The notes beneath the pieces were generated by a model. That model ran no database searches. It had not been told where the DNA came from and saw only the letters and a list, made by a program, of their open reading frames with translations. Positions 26,901 to 40,800 of a DNA stretch of 64,000 nucleotides are shown piece by piece (the stretch's first letter is position 1; every line of letters starts with the position of its first letter). The DNA comes from Onchocerca volvulus (taxonomy: Eukaryota; Nematoda; Chromadorea; Rhabditida; Onchocercidae). The stretch is from the NCBI GenBank assembly GCA_000499405.2, contig HG738140.1:8087560-8151559 (forward strand). Reading direction: 5' to 3'. The translations under genes and the position numbers were made by a program.

Positions 26901-27589
26901 ATATAACGAATATTTTAGATTACGAAGTTTTTTATCATTATTGTATTAATTAAGTTTTTCACAAATATTTTCATGATTATGCACCAAAATAGGACTTGGG
27001 TTTGGCATTTATTCAGAACATTATTTTTTTCTCTCAGTCAATTCATAAAATTCTTTCATTGTCCCAACTTCCATTTGAAAATCATAATAATTCTTTTCAA
27101 AACCTGTTTTCATTTGTAATTCTTGACTGAATGTCAAAAAAAACTTCAAACTTTTTGCTGAAATTATGAAATTGGCAAATTCTTTTCTTCTTGTTTCGAG
27201 ATCAGTTTTATATAAAAAACTATTATTTGAACAGACTTTTTGTCATGTAAACAAATATGTCTATCACCACCACAAAATTATATAAAAATGTTGTACTTAC
27301 TAAGATCATTATTTTCGTTTTCATTATTCAATAGTAATAAAAGAAATATTTGCATATCTTGGCGACAATGTCATGGTTTTCCTTCTGTTATTTTCGTTCT
27401 CAAAAGAGATTTTTAAACTAGTTTTTCTAATGGACTCACTTATTGACCAGGTTCAAAGAACTCGGGAGTGCATTATTATTATTACTTTCTTTTTGATTCT
27501 TAAAAATTCTATGTCTATCTTGAATGCTGAGAAAATAGCGGTAATTATTCATAAATGTGAAAATTAAATTTTGATGAGATCGATAGGAC

Positions 27590-28060
27590 AATGGTAGTAG
27601 TGATAGTGTAGATGATAACGGATAATACTCATCGCAATGATAAGATTGCAGAGATGGTAATAGTTGTACTATGAATTAAAGATAATGACAGTGCGGATAT
27701 CTGTATTTGTGATAATGATAATATGGCAGTAATCAAAAGCTGCTAGTTGATAATTATGTTTTCTTTAAAGGGTTATAATAATATTTTAGTAATAAAATAA
27801 TAGTAATAATGGAACTATTGCTAATTGTAGTTTGAAAATGATAAAAGTAGTACCTGTGATTCGAGAATTTAATTCAAAATATATGACATAAAGAATGGAA
27901 GTATTCAGTTTAAATGATAAGATAATAGATATGATAATGATAGTGCTGATAATTTGATTGCGATCAGACAGTATTAAGATTAAATTGCAATATGCACAAC
28001 AGCAGTGATGCTTATTATCTTTGATGAAAAAGGAAATTTGCGAAATTGCATTATAAGATT
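27590..28060. repeat. Degenerate GATAAT-rich low-complexity tract
   Basis: For roughly 470 bases the plus strand is dominated by short purine-rich words (GATAAT, GATGAT, AGTAAT, ATAATAG) in imperfect tandem, with no fixed period. It is probably an old, mutated trinucleotide-type microsatellite. Frames open here are products of this composition, not genes. Confidence 0.5.
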
Positions 28061-28827
28061 TTATCATAATTAGATTTTCTAAAAATAGCGATAGCTATAG
28101 ATAGGATCAGAGAACTAATAATAAATGAAGTATAAAGGAACTATTTCAAACAAATAAATAATTTCTTAATTGATCTCTAATCATAGTCTCTAAATTCATC
28201 GCTAAAACGGCGTGAAATATTATTTCTCAATATTTTATATTGTATTGAAGTTGACTAAATCAAGAAATCTTAAAATATCTGTATTCCCATATTTTTTAAT
28301 TATAAAAGAACTTTGTATTAAGAAATCTAATTTTATGAATCCGATAAAAGCGTGATTGTTGTCACTATGTTCATGACATTCTTATTCCACACTGTTTGTC
28401 TTTTTGTTCAATTTGTTACATATGAAATTCTCTAATAATGATATTTTCTACTTTTCATTAATTAGAAAAATTCTTTAGAAATTAACAAGTAATTTCATCA
28501 TATATTTCAATTTTATTTTTGTGCTTTTGGGATAGGATTTTGTGAATGGATAAGTATTAAAATCTTTTGTAAATTCTCTAGCCAAAGAATTGCTTTTATT
28601 TCTTTCTAGCCATTAGCACAAAGTTCAGAGAAACTCGAACTTTTTTGCTTGATTCGTAAAAACCAACAGAATTGCATTAGTTATGAAGAATCAAAAAATC
28701 ACACCCTGCATTTTGTTTAATTTTATAATATTAAATGAACCAATTAAAAAATTTAGCTGTGAATTTTTAAATCGTAAAATTGCTGCTTTTTAATTCGAAT
28801 CTATAACTTATAAAAAACTAGTGGAAG

Positions 28828-28872
28828 TTTTTAAGGAATTTTTTTTTTTTTTTTTTTTTTTTTTAAGGAATT
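28828..28872. repeat. Poly(T) insertion flanked by 13-base direct repeats
   Basis: The 13-base word TTTTTAAGGAATT occurs at 28828-28840 and again at 28860-28872, separated by a pure T-run. Read on the minus strand this is a poly(A) tract followed by a duplicate of the target, as left by target-primed reverse transcription with no body sequence. A similar structure lies at 45478-45518. Confidence 0.7.
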
Positions 28873-30801
28873 ATTTAAAAAACAAGAGGCAAATGTTTTA
28901 TTTTTTACAGAAAGAGTGCATAACTAAAAACACTGGAGATTATCATGCACAGAACGATCTCTCGTGCAAGTCTATTAACAAAAATTATACATTTCTGCAA
29001 AAGACTTGTTAATTTTTTTTTTTTTCAATTATTTGTGTAAAATTTATTCGATTTTTCATTCATTTCATGCACTCAAAACTTATTCTCTAAAATTAAGGTC
29101 TTTCAACGGTTAGATTTAATCATTCTGAAAAGCGGATTCAGTAGCGAATTCCTTTCCCAGAACTGATTCTAGAATGCTTTCCTTCTCTTTTCTTTCCCCG
29201 CGAAAAATGATCTTTCTCTTATTTTCAACAAACTGTTTTGCTGATCATCAAAATTCCAGATAAATAGATGTCAGTTTAGATATAGGTCATCATGCCAAAG
29301 ATATGCACTGCATTTCTTTTACTGTTATTACTAATATTTATGCCAAATATGTTTGTCCGTCTTCTCTTTCAGTATATCCATGCATTTTATATGTCATTTA
29401 AACATTTATGCAAATTCCACGTCATTTTGAACTTCCCTAATGTGAAAATTCATTTCTTTTCGAGTTCAACCCTCACAAACTTCATCCATTCTTACAGTTA
29501 TCATTCATTTATTCAGAAGTTTCGTGACCAAATTCCATTTCGATGATAAATTTAAAAGCTGACACTTTGTACGCCTACCTCTTTTATCTCTTTGCCAATT
29601 TGAAACTTCTATCAGTCACATTTCCCTGCATTTCAATTTTCAATTCCTAATGAATCCCTGAACTTCTCGATAGAATTAAATTATAATTATAATTACATTA
29701 AAATGTTTCTTTATAACTCGTTCATTCGTCTGCTCATTCATTTTGTTAATAAATCCATCAGATAATTGCATTTAAATTTTTTTAAGCTTTATTATTGTAA
29801 TTTTATTTTACTTATACATTCTTTAATAACATTACTCTCATTGATGACTTAAAAACTTACTGATTTTTAATTTCTTGCAAGTTTTGAGACTTAGTTTTAG
29901 TCATCTACTAATTAATCAAAACTTTTCCTTTTATTCTATATCTCATACATCGTCGTTGGGCCAAAAGTTGAAAATCAGAGAATTTTTTCTTAGGATCAAA
30001 GGAATTAGCCAGATATTTTCTGTGTCAGTTTCCAAATCTTCTCAATGTTCGACATAATGAAATACCTTAAATGTTCAAAGAGAGGACGGATTTTATTTTT
30101 GTCTTTAAAATTGAATTTAAGTTAATTCATATATCGTTCATCATCTTTTTCCATTTCATATTGTATAGATTTGAATTTTTTGGCAACATTTTATACATAA
30201 ATGGGCAATGTGTACATTCGGCACTATTTGCATTGTCTAAACAAACAATTTGCAGTAAATAACTGTAATGTATACGAAGGATTTCAAGAGAAGCTTCAAT
30301 CATTTTTCTGAAGCTTTTATGAAATGGCGTATGGAACGGTTGTCATTTTTAGGTAACTGAAAGGTGAAAATTTTCAAAATTTTCCATTTTTCCAAAGTCA
30401 TAAGAACAAAATAGATTCTGTTAGGTAAAAAAAAAAAAGACATTCATCACTGTATTATCCATATATTTCAAACAGAATGCATATACGTTCGAATTTTTTG
30501 ACCAAATTACTTTTTTTCAAAACAAGTCAATTAATATATGATAATATAAAAAAATAAATATACAAAGAATCATTCCACCAAAAAAATTTATTTACTGGAA
30601 TTTTGAGAGATGCTTAGCATGCAGTTTTTCGTTTGATTAAATTTTCCAAGGAGTATAAAATATCATTATTCGCTCCTTATTTTACTAAATTTTTTAAAAA
30701 AATTTTGAAGAAAGAGATAGATATTGTTGAAACGTTTTTCTCTTTTACAAAGTTTAATTCTTTAAATATTTTCCTAAATGTGCAATTGCTTAGAGTTATG
30801 C

Positions 30802-30821
30802 TTATTATTATTATTATTATT
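30802..30821. repeat. ATT trinucleotide microsatellite
   Basis: About six uninterrupted TTA units. A plain simple repeat in non-coding DNA. Confidence 0.8.
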
Positions 30822-31995
30822 TCAAATAATTGAACAGTTTGAATATTTAACAATAGAAAAATTTTTAAATCCACTGAAATTATCTTCAATTACTTTTCGA
30901 AAATGATTTTATTTTAAATACATTTTTGTTTCAAAAATGATTTCTAATATTAGCAAAATATCATATTTCATATGAATTTCTTCGCAGTCAGCAAAAAGTG
31001 TTTGATAGTAGTGGTATCATTGAGGCTCGGCCATAGCATATTTTCAAGTGGAGTTATAAAACCTCTTTCATGTTGATCGAAAAAAAAAAACGGTTTGATT
31101 ATGCAATATGAGAAGTCATTGTTCACGTTTATTGCGCAATTTCTGTAAATCTACTAATCGAAGCGCATTTAGTGTTTGTTTTATGTATTACTGATCCAAT
31201 TGATCAAGTGGCAGCGTGTAGTCCACTTATTTTTTTTTTTTTTTTTTTTTTTGCGTATATTTTGAACCAAACTTTATGTTTTAACATGTCTAATATATTG
31301 CATTTTATTAGAAGATTGAAAAATCAATTGAAAATTTTTTCGTAAATATTATGTTAAATTTTTTTTTTTCAAAAATAATGAAATATGGCCGGCGAGTTAA
31401 TACTTCGTGACAAAAATGAAGTAATAAATTTTCGGAAGTTATACATTTTATGCAAACTTTTCAATCATCAAATACATACTTTCGTCGGACAGTTTTACTT
31501 CACAAAAGACTAGTAAATCATTCTCTATTCGTTTTTTGTTAAATAACCTAACTGAAAGTTTTTATAGTCCTAAATTCTTTTTTCTCTCGAAATAACAATG
31601 AATTCCTTAGAAATACGAAGACATCTTGCTATTTTTGAAATAGAATTTTCTTTAACAAAAATTTTTCAAACTTACAGATAAAATGATTAACATGTTACTT
31701 TTTTTGCTAACTATCTCCATATTCTAAATTTTGCTTAATTACGCATTGCTTTTTTTTCATTTAATTTTCTTCTGGATGAAGTGAAAAAAAGTAACTGTCA
31801 AGTTCATTAAAAATTTTCCAGATACAAATATTCATCTTAGATTTTAAAAAAAGAGTGATATTTGCGGTTATACAATTAAACTGAAACTGTCGAAATTTTT
31901 CGTTCATCTTAAGATACTGGCTTTTTTTTTAGCTTAAAAACTTAATATTTTATATTCGCTTGAAAATTTTTGAATCATCTTGTTTTATTTTCTAG

Positions 31996-32088
31996 TTCAA
32001 TGACCTGGATCCTTTGAATCTGATTGCATCATATGCAAAACAATTGAACAGTTCTTGGAAATCGCTGTTCCTATCATTAGATGGATAG
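31996..32088 (+). other. Possible isolated terminal exon, 30 codons
   Basis: After the strong acceptor TTTATTTTCTAG there is one open frame only (FNDLDPLNLIASYAKQLNSS..., ending at TAG 32086-32088), in good non-repetitive amino-acid composition; the other two frames close within a few codons. No upstream partner exon was found, so it remains a weak candidate and could be chance. Confidence 0.2.
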
Positions 32089-33831
32089 GTAATTAATTAT
32101 AATGGACTTTCGACAGTGATCGTTCCAATCGTCATCTTTGTGAAAGAGTTTCAGAATGCCAAGCGAAATTTTACTTTCCTTGGTTTTGTGGCACTTGACA
32201 TTCCAAATTTTACCAAAGGAATAGCACTGTTCACAAAACTTTCTTCCCTCCTTTAAAGAAAAATAATGTTTAACTGAATGATGAAAGTTTTGTTCCTTCT
32301 ATTCCTTTTCTTTTTTTTCTTTGTTATATTTTTATAAATCCATTATTTTATCTTTTTTTTTGAATATTTTTTTTGTAGTTTTCAAAATCTGAGAAATAAG
32401 ATCCTAAATATCAACAATTTCAACTTAAAATATTATTTTCGTTTTCTTTTTTTCGGAATTTTTGAAAAATTTTCTGCAATTTTTAAATTTTTAAATTGGA
32501 AATTGTGGTCATTAGCTTTACAAATATTCATTTAATTTTGTCTTTATAGGTCTTTTCTATTCTTTCTCATATCTCTTCGTAGCATTTACGATGATCAGTT
32601 ACTAATGCTTCCGATAATAATATCTCACTCATTTGTAAATGCATTTTCATTTTCATTTTCATTTCGTCAATTGAGAACACACAAACACACATCTGTCCCA
32701 TCAATGTCACTTTACTGCCATGGTCACCACGCTTCTATAGCATTTTATTCTGATAAAATGGACAGATGTGAATAATCTTTCAATGATTACTATAAAATTG
32801 GTCCTTCGTTGCACCACCAACAAAAGAAGTATTTATTCAGAATTTTATTCTCATCTGCTCGTAGGAAATGCTATTTGAAAGAAGATTATTACTTATTTTA
32901 CCTCTTCGATTTGTTCTAAGCAGAACATATCACAACATTATAACTGAAGAAACTCTTGGGAAATTGATGATATAAAAATCCAATAAATTGCAAAATCCAA
33001 TAAACTTGTTTTTAATTAAATGATATAGAATTGTAATAGATCTTTTTTTTGTACCAAAAATTTCTATCACGAAAAAAAAAAAAAGAAAGTGTTCTTATCA
33101 TTTTACGAATTAAATTTAATGTCCTGAAGCATGAAGGAATTATGGTTTTGCTTGAAGTTCAAATAAAAACGGATTTTCTTATTTTTATTCAATAGCTGAA
33201 TATGGTCCTATCTGAAAAATGTTTTATTACTAGTAATCAGTCGCTCAACAGTCTTTTCTAGTATTCCAAATGATTCGAAATTAAGTTAAAATTTTGAAAT
33301 AATTCATTTTCATGAGTTAATTCCTTCTGCAACAAAAATAAACATTTACCTTGTCATGTCATTCCAATTTTTCCTCTTCTCTTCTCTCTAAAAAAGTTCA
33401 CTTATTGAAAAATTGCTGTAATGAATGATTATTTTTTTGTTGACTGAAATTTTTTTGACAGTTTCTAAATAAAGCACAGAATTTAAAAAATAAAATAAAA
33501 TATTCATTATTTTAGAAATAAAGTGCGAAAATAAAAATAAAACAAGATAGTCAAACCAGAAAAAAAAGAAAATAGAAATTGGAGAGAGCTGGGAAAAGAA
33601 AATATCAATAGTATTAAACTTGAAGTTCTTAAAATTTTTGGTTCCATATGTAAGCCATTAATCTCGAGAACTTCTTGTCAGTTTCTGAAAAGTAATCGTT
33701 ATCATAATGACATTGATGATTCAGCAATAGTTACTTTTTTCGTTCATTTATTTCTTTTATTGATCCATTTTTCGGCTTCTCTTTGTTTCCAGATAATTCG
33801 AAAAAACGATGACTGATAGGTTTAATGGGTG

Positions 33832-34161
33832 ATGATTGGTACACAAAAAGATATTACACAGACAAAGTTGCACCATCGCCCTGATTTGGTACAATTTGAT
33901 GATCAATTTGAACCTATTTTGACCCCTCTGATGATTAGCTCACCAAAAGAAATGAACAGATGGGACGAGAAACGATTAACGAAAGAATTGTGGACGACTG
34001 AAGAGACAACAGGAAGTCTGTACCCTTTGACCTACTGTCAGGTTCAGCCCTCTAGCATCCAGGCTGGGTCACATAAATCTTCTTATTATTCATTCAACGG
34101 ATCATTTCTGCTCTTCGCTTTTGTTTCCCTGTTCACATTTCGGGATATAATTGACATTTAA
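33832..34161 (+). CDS. Hypothetical single-exon ORF with hydrophobic C-terminus
   Basis: The frame from the ATG at 33832 to a stop at 34161 gives 109 residues of mixed, non-repetitive composition (MIGTQKDITQTKLHH...), ending in a hydrophobic stretch (SFLLFAFVSLFTF) near the C-terminus. That could be a tail anchor or part of a GPI-addition signal, although no N-terminal signal peptide is visible. A strong acceptor (CTTTGTTTCCAG, ending 33792) lies 40 bases upstream. All three frames close soon after it, so the segment between would be 5' UTR, consistent with spliced-leader addition or a leader intron. A 19-codon ORF starting at 33825 overlaps it and could act as an upstream ORF. No family recognised; it might be a chance ORF. 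Confidence 0.3.
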   Translation: MIGTQKDITQTKLHHRPDLVQFDDQFEPILTPLMISSPKEMNRWDEKRLTKELWTTEETTGSLYPLTYCQVQPSSIQAGSHKSSYYSFNGSFLLFAFVSLFTFRDIIDI

Positions 34162-37100
34162 CTAGTCTTCTGCACTGTAAAGCATTAACTACTTTTATGA
34201 TTTGTTAACTTTTTGAATTATTCACTTTAAAACATGCCATTTTCATCAATTACATTATAATTGAAAAAACGATTAAATATGGGTGGGAAAATTTGAAAAG
34301 TTTAGCAGTGTTATTTCAACACTTTTGCCATTGCTTTTCTGATACAAATCATTCTCTTTCAAAAAAAAAAAAAAAAAAAAAAAAAAATGCTATTTGACAT
34401 TGGTAATAATTACTAACATATTTCAACAAATATTTATCTCATTATTTTTTCATTAATTTTAGTACATAGCATCTATATATTTATTTCGATCTCGTTACAA
34501 AAATTTATAATTCTTTTCAAACGAGTCACCAGAAATCAGAGATTATCCAAATGATCGCTCTTACTTTTTCCTCTCATTAGTTTGGTGACATTGAATCAGT
34601 ATCCTTAGTTATCGCTTAAATCTCCAATTCCTCAGCTGCTCAAATAATTTATTCAATAATTTCATTGGCATATTTCTCCTTTCAGATTAATTATTAGTGC
34701 AGCAGTACTAGATTATTTGTAAGCACTGCATAATTATCATTTACAATACTTTCCATCTTCGAAATTTTATTTTTGAACATTTTTCTGCCAATTATTCTTA
34801 ATATTGTTGCAAATGTCACTTATGCTTAGTAAAATAATGTTTAACAAAAAAAAAAAATAAGTTTTTGATTATAAATAAACTACTTGTTTCAAGAATGAAT
34901 TACTTATTTCTATCTTATAAATTTAATTCTTCCAATAATTTTATCGATATTTTGCTCTGAAAAATTTATCCATGAAAAATCAATGTAGAAGAAAAGCTAA
35001 GAATTTAGAAGACCATTTTGACTTCTATTTATAAATTAATTAATCTCTATCATTAAAAATATGAAAGCATTAATTTGTGGAATTGAAATTTAGAATTGCA
35101 AATTACGATATTCTTTTATCGAACAGCGTTGACTTGATCAATAAATGCTAGTAATCGATCACTGCTCTTCGATGAAGAATGCTATCGAATTTAGTCGTTA
35201 CTAATTGAATGACATTTCACTCTTCATTAAATTTGAGCAGAAATTACTCAGCTCTTTCCTGTTTAATGGTAACTTGTATGAAAAGAGCTACTTTCCTTTC
35301 AAGAAAAAAAAAAATGAAATATTTAAAATTAGACGATTCATTAATTTCAAATGCTTCATGGAGTCAATTTATATCATTTATGTTCAAATGTGCCCTGCAG
35401 GGAAATGCAGAAAAAAATTTGGGATCAAAAAAAAAAAGGTTTAATTAGTGAATTAGTGCTAGTAGTGATGTAAAAAGAAAAAAGAAAAAAAGTTGATTTA
35501 ATTGATTTATTTGTCAAAATCAATTCATTTACAAGACAAGACAACAGATAAATATACATGCGTTCAACAACGAGTTGAAACAAACATCAATACAAATTTG
35601 CTGTGGATATCAGGTTTTTCAACTGTAGTAGTCAATAGCGACAAGATGATGAACCATTGCCGAAACTCTCTTGAGAATTTGCCTTCGGTTAAAGAGGAAA
35701 CCCGTCTGATGATAAATAAATCTCCTGCTCGCACCCAAATGTCCTTTATTTAACTCTTCTTCTTGTCTTTTACTCCAATCCTTATATGATTGAAAACTCA
35801 TTTTCATTTAATAAAATTCTTTTTTTATGTTTTTAATGATAATAATGATATGCTGATAAGCTACATATCCCATTACGCATGACAATTCTAGTCTTTCGCT
35901 TTTTATTTTTTTCACGAAGCATTCAAAAATCTATCAATAATGATGAGGAGGCAGATAAAAATTAATGGAATCTGAAGAAAGCCTGTTTCATCAATAAGCT
36001 ATTATGAGATATTTTATTTAATTTTTAGTAGAGATGAGTGATAAATAGAATGCTTTTTGAACTGTGAAATAGATGAAGGGCATGAAACGTAAAGATAAAG
36101 TGGAAGTAAAGAGGACATGGGGGTAAGACGGGATTAAATAACATTTATCAATTTGTTGTTCGCATCATATCATCGTCATCAATTTACCTAAAATTCATTT
36201 TCTTGATTTGATCAAGACATATACAACATGCATCTTTAATTTATTACTTCAATCGTTAATTCGTTATGCTTGCGTTGCCTTATATTCTGAGATTATTAAA
36301 TCACAATGAACAATTTCAAAGTGGAGTCAGAAGATGCGATGAAACTGGAATATAAAATAGAATTTTCTTTCATTTTTAACAAATAAAAGGAATACATTGT
36401 CAAAAGTGAAGAAAATATTGAGTGAAAATATTATGAAAAGTAAGATGAAGTGGAAACACAATTTTAACTGCTCAAGCGCTGCGATTTTTGATTAATGGCA
36501 AATTAAATTGTTCTTTTTTTCACCTCACAATTGTATAATTGAAAGTATCTTATTGTTCATTCATTCTGAGCAGCTTCATGTTTTATACTCATTTATTTCC
36601 CAGAATTAATAGAAAGAATTACAAACTTGTTCTGGACCGCTTATTTCGTGCTTTTTTTTTCTTGCTACTTTCTCGCTTTTTTTTCAACTTTTTCACCTAA
36701 TTTCTGACCTTTTCTTTATCGCACTTGCCTGGAATGCCATCATCACTCTAGCCATTGTTCAAAAAATATAGAATCACGGATGAAGCAAATTCCTTATGTA
36801 GTTTAAGCGCCGATGATTTCCGTTTTAATTTTTGTTGAAGTTTCTTATCAGAGTTTTGATTTTGAATAAGTAGTCGGAATTTAACTTTAATGAATATCGA
36901 GAAATCGCATGAAAAAAAAAATGACATAGAATATTCAAGCTGTTATCAAAAAGAAAATTCAACAATAAATGAGTGAATCCAAATTATTTTCATTATTTCT
37001 TGTCCTTCCTGTCATTTATTTAGGTTCTTCTTTCCTATTCAGTTTTTCGTTTTCTTGAATATTGCAAATAATCTAATGCTTCTTAATACTAAGTTAAAAA

Positions 37101-37831
37101 CTGACGATGTCAATCTTCAATAATGATAAATATAAACTGGTATTTTATTCTGGAAATGATCATTGATTTGGTAAAACAGTTCACTTTAACTAATTTCCTT
37201 GGTAAATATTTAAATCAAACGCTTTAAAGTATTTTTCTTATGCATAGAATGCTTAACAATATTTACAAAAGTTGCCATTCAAAAGAAATTTTTCTGAAGT
37301 TTTTTTATGCTATTATTTTAGTTTTTTTCACATAATAACATTTTTTCTAATAACACTTTTTTTTTTGCCAAATTAAGCTATGGGAGTTAAATTGTTCATT
37401 GCAAAGTTCCAGAATGAGAACAAAAAATAAGTATGCAAATTTCGAGGAACAAAATACTTCGTGGATTTTTGCTGATCTAAAATCAAAAATTCAAGAATAC
37501 TGAGAATTCAAGATTATTAAAAAGACACTTGTTATTTTAAAACAACTGAAATAAGAAGTGTCTTTTTCGTACGATCAGTTCTTTGATCGATGATTTATAT
37601 CCTTCTATCTTTGGAATTTATTTTTCCGTTTAATTTGCAAATTCAGATTCTCCGATTTTTAAAATTACTCTGGAAAATGCTTAAATGTTTTTTGGGGAAA
37701 TTTGACAACTTATCCATGCTGAAAATAACTTTTTTTTTGTTAATTTCGAAACATGCATGTTTTTTACTATGGATTTCCTGTAAAAAAAATAATAACCTGT
37801 AAAAAATTTTAATACTGCTGCCAAATTGCAG
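34162..37831. other. Non-coding stretch upstream of the LURAP1-like gene
   Basis: About 3.7 kb, AT-rich, with an A-run near 34360-34387 and no exon I can support. Overlapping short frames on both strands at 35502-35807 have reasonable composition, especially the minus frame beginning MKMSFQSYKDWSKRQEEELN, but lack splice context or recognisable homology. Confidence 0.45.
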
Positions 37832-37844
37832 GACAGAATTAAAA

Positions 37845-40800
37845 ATGGACGATAATTTGGCGGATTATCGGCGATTTTGCGCCAATCGTTTGAAACGTTT
37901 GGAACGCTGTAAAAAGACGAAAAGTTTTTGTAATTTGGACGACGAAGTTCCTTATTCAGTAAACAACACCGATTCTGATCTTGTGCTAAGGGGATCGGAA
38001 ATTTTTGCACTTCATGGTGGTAGCACAACATTTTCCGTATGTTCTGAAAATGCTATGTTTTCTTCTGCTAAGCCTGAGAGAGTGCCTTTTTGTTCAAGAA
38101 CAAGCACGTATTGTTCTGGATCAAAGGTTCCTCTTGTAACAGACACTCCTCGTTTCGGATCTACCGGAATTTCTTCCATGAATATTATGTCATCTATGAC
38201 CGAAACAAATCCAAAAAAACTTTCATTGGCCGCTAATTCATGGCTCGAGAAGAGCCAGAAATCCATTCCGATAAATGGAGATATCCATAATCGTCATTTA
38301 TCTCCATTCTCATGCTCATCACCATACTCCTCCTCAACTACTGTCTCATCAACTATAGCATCACAATCCTCGATATTATCGATGAAGAATCCAGAATCAG
38401 AGATGAGGACCACGATAACAATTGTTAATAATAATAATGATTATGGTGATTCTAATCGAAGAGCACAAAGGAATTTCGACCTTTTGCGCGAAAAAATGGT
38501 GAAATTTACAATGTCGCATAATTTTAAGTTTCTTTTAAATTTTTTAATTTCAACAAGAATAAGAACGACATATTGCAGAAATTCTGAGCAACGAAAATAC
38601 CAGATTTATAAATTTTTTTTTTTCTTTGTCATTTCATTCTTCATTCTTTGCCAGTTTTGCTAAGAAGCACTGATAAAGAATATTTTACATTAATAAAATG
38701 TGCCAAAGAAATTACTTACAAACATCTTAGATATCTTCGGTTTCTTTATGTGTTGAATCGGTTAATTTTAGATTTTTAAGCGCTTTAATCTGAAAAAGTT
38801 CCCTGTAACACTTTCTGCATTGGCCAGCAACATTGACAATTCAGTGAACTGATGAAATGCTTAAAAACATGCTGTCTCGTGCGCATCTGAAGGTCAAACG
38901 GGATGAACATGGCTTTATTTGTTCATAAATAAGTTGTTAGTAGTTGCGTAATCTTACAGCGCCAATTCTGCTTACCAAAAATGACGTACGTGGAGCACAC
39001 ATTCAATGTCTACGCTTTATTCAAAAAAGCGAGAGTCATATTCATTGAAAGTTTCAGAATAAGTTGAAAACGTTTTTGTCCCACAATTCCTCTAATCATT
39101 CGCTTTACTGAAGATAACAGCTTCATTACATATTCCAGCTATCCTGAAGGGAATTTCAGAGAGAATTAGTTACTAGATTGTTCGATCAGTCTTTCGCTCT
39201 ATTCCAAAGTCAAAAGATCGATTTACATGTCAAAATTTTTAAGCATAGCCGCCTTTTTTTAAAAGGATATAATTTTTATATTTTTTCGTTTTAATATATC
39301 TTGGCTATACAATGCGTGACTAATATTTTCTTCATTTCTTTGCAACTTTCAGAACATAAATTTCTTTTGACAAGGCTGCCTTATCATTATTAAATCTACG
39401 ATAAAAATGCTTGAATCTATTTTCTTTCTTCTTTTTTTTTGATGAACTATTGATTTTTTTCTGCTAAGTAATATTGAAAATTATTGGTCAGATGAAGAGG
39501 TGATGAAAGAAATAAGAAATATTATCTTTCTACTGAATTTTCTGTTAATTGTAAATTGTTAGAAATTATCAGTGATTAGCCATCTTTCGTTTGTCCTATT
39601 TAGAAAAAAAGTTAAATATAGTTTCATCCAAAATAATTAATGATGACAGCGTAGAAAATAAATTTACTGAATTTATTTGCATTAATTTGAGTATATTTCT
39701 AAAAATAGAGGCTAGACTAGCATTTGAGCAAATTTTATAGGAAAAAAATAATTATCTTTAAGTCTCTAAATGAAAGAGGCACGCTCAATTGCCTTTCAAC
39801 TGCTTAAGAATTTTCTAAATACAGATCCTGTATAATTTCATTACTAAAGTCATCTGTCAAATTTCGGAACTTTTACAATTGATATACATATTTTTTTAGA
39901 ATAAATGCAATGATTTAATTTTGAGTTGAAGGACTTCGAAATATTAAACTGAAGATATCACAAAATTTTCTCAAAAATATCTCTGATCGATTTACTTCAT
40001 AATTATGATCATAGAGCTAAACTTATGAATTGTTGTGACTTTTGGGAATGTCTCGATGCTTACCGGACGTATCGTTCTCCTCTGCTCGGCAATGTTTATA
40101 ATTATCAGTCGTTAATATACAATATTTTGATGGGTGGTGACACATTCCAAACAAACAATGGTCATCCGTTCAAGGTTACTTGTCATTATTACCAATAGTT
40201 TACCATTTGTATGAAATGAAATGGGTAATTACCGGCTGGAAAGAAGACAGGAAATGATTTGATGGAGGATTTTTTGATGATTCCTGGCGATGGAATAGTA
40301 TTGTGAAGCAGTTTTTGAACTACAATAAATGATCATTGACTTGTCATAATTACCATAATTAATTATCATGCAAACAACATAGGTAATCAATAACCGCCAA
40401 CTCTATTATTTCATGCTTCGTTCTTGTCAACAAATGGTATATAATTTGAAAAATAATCTGCCTAATAGGGTTGGTTGTTAAGCATCAGTTTGCTACAGAG
40501 TCACTTTTTAGAAAATTTTCTAAAGTTTCATAAAAACAAAAAATTCTTGCGAGAATCTGACTTCAAAACTTTTTGGTTTGAAAATTTGGAAACTCAGTTT
40601 TTTTTTTTTGAAAATTCAGCTTAGTATTTGAAATATTAATTTTTATTTATTAGTTAATAGACAAATTGATAGATAAATTCACCAGCACTTGATTTATATA
40701 GAAATTTCTTGGAATTTTAACAAAATCTTTTGTTTCATTAAATTGGTTTCTTTAGCAGACGGAGAATCAGTATATGATCTTCTTAGGGACATTTCGCACT

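Larger units (their letters stand above)
23955..33830. other. Gene-poor stretch, about 10 kb
   Basis: No gene is supported. It begins with the likely promoter of the MOLO-1-like gene. It then holds a CAG/AGT-rich patch at about 25260-25400 that is less AT-rich than its surroundings, a degenerate GAT/AAT-rich tract (27590-28060), a poly(T) insertion with flanking repeats (28828-28872), an ATT microsatellite (30802-30821) and further T-runs (31229-31252). All open frames are short and of AT-biased composition. Part of it may be a long 5' intron or distal regulatory DNA of the LURAP1-like gene downstream. Confidence 0.5.
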
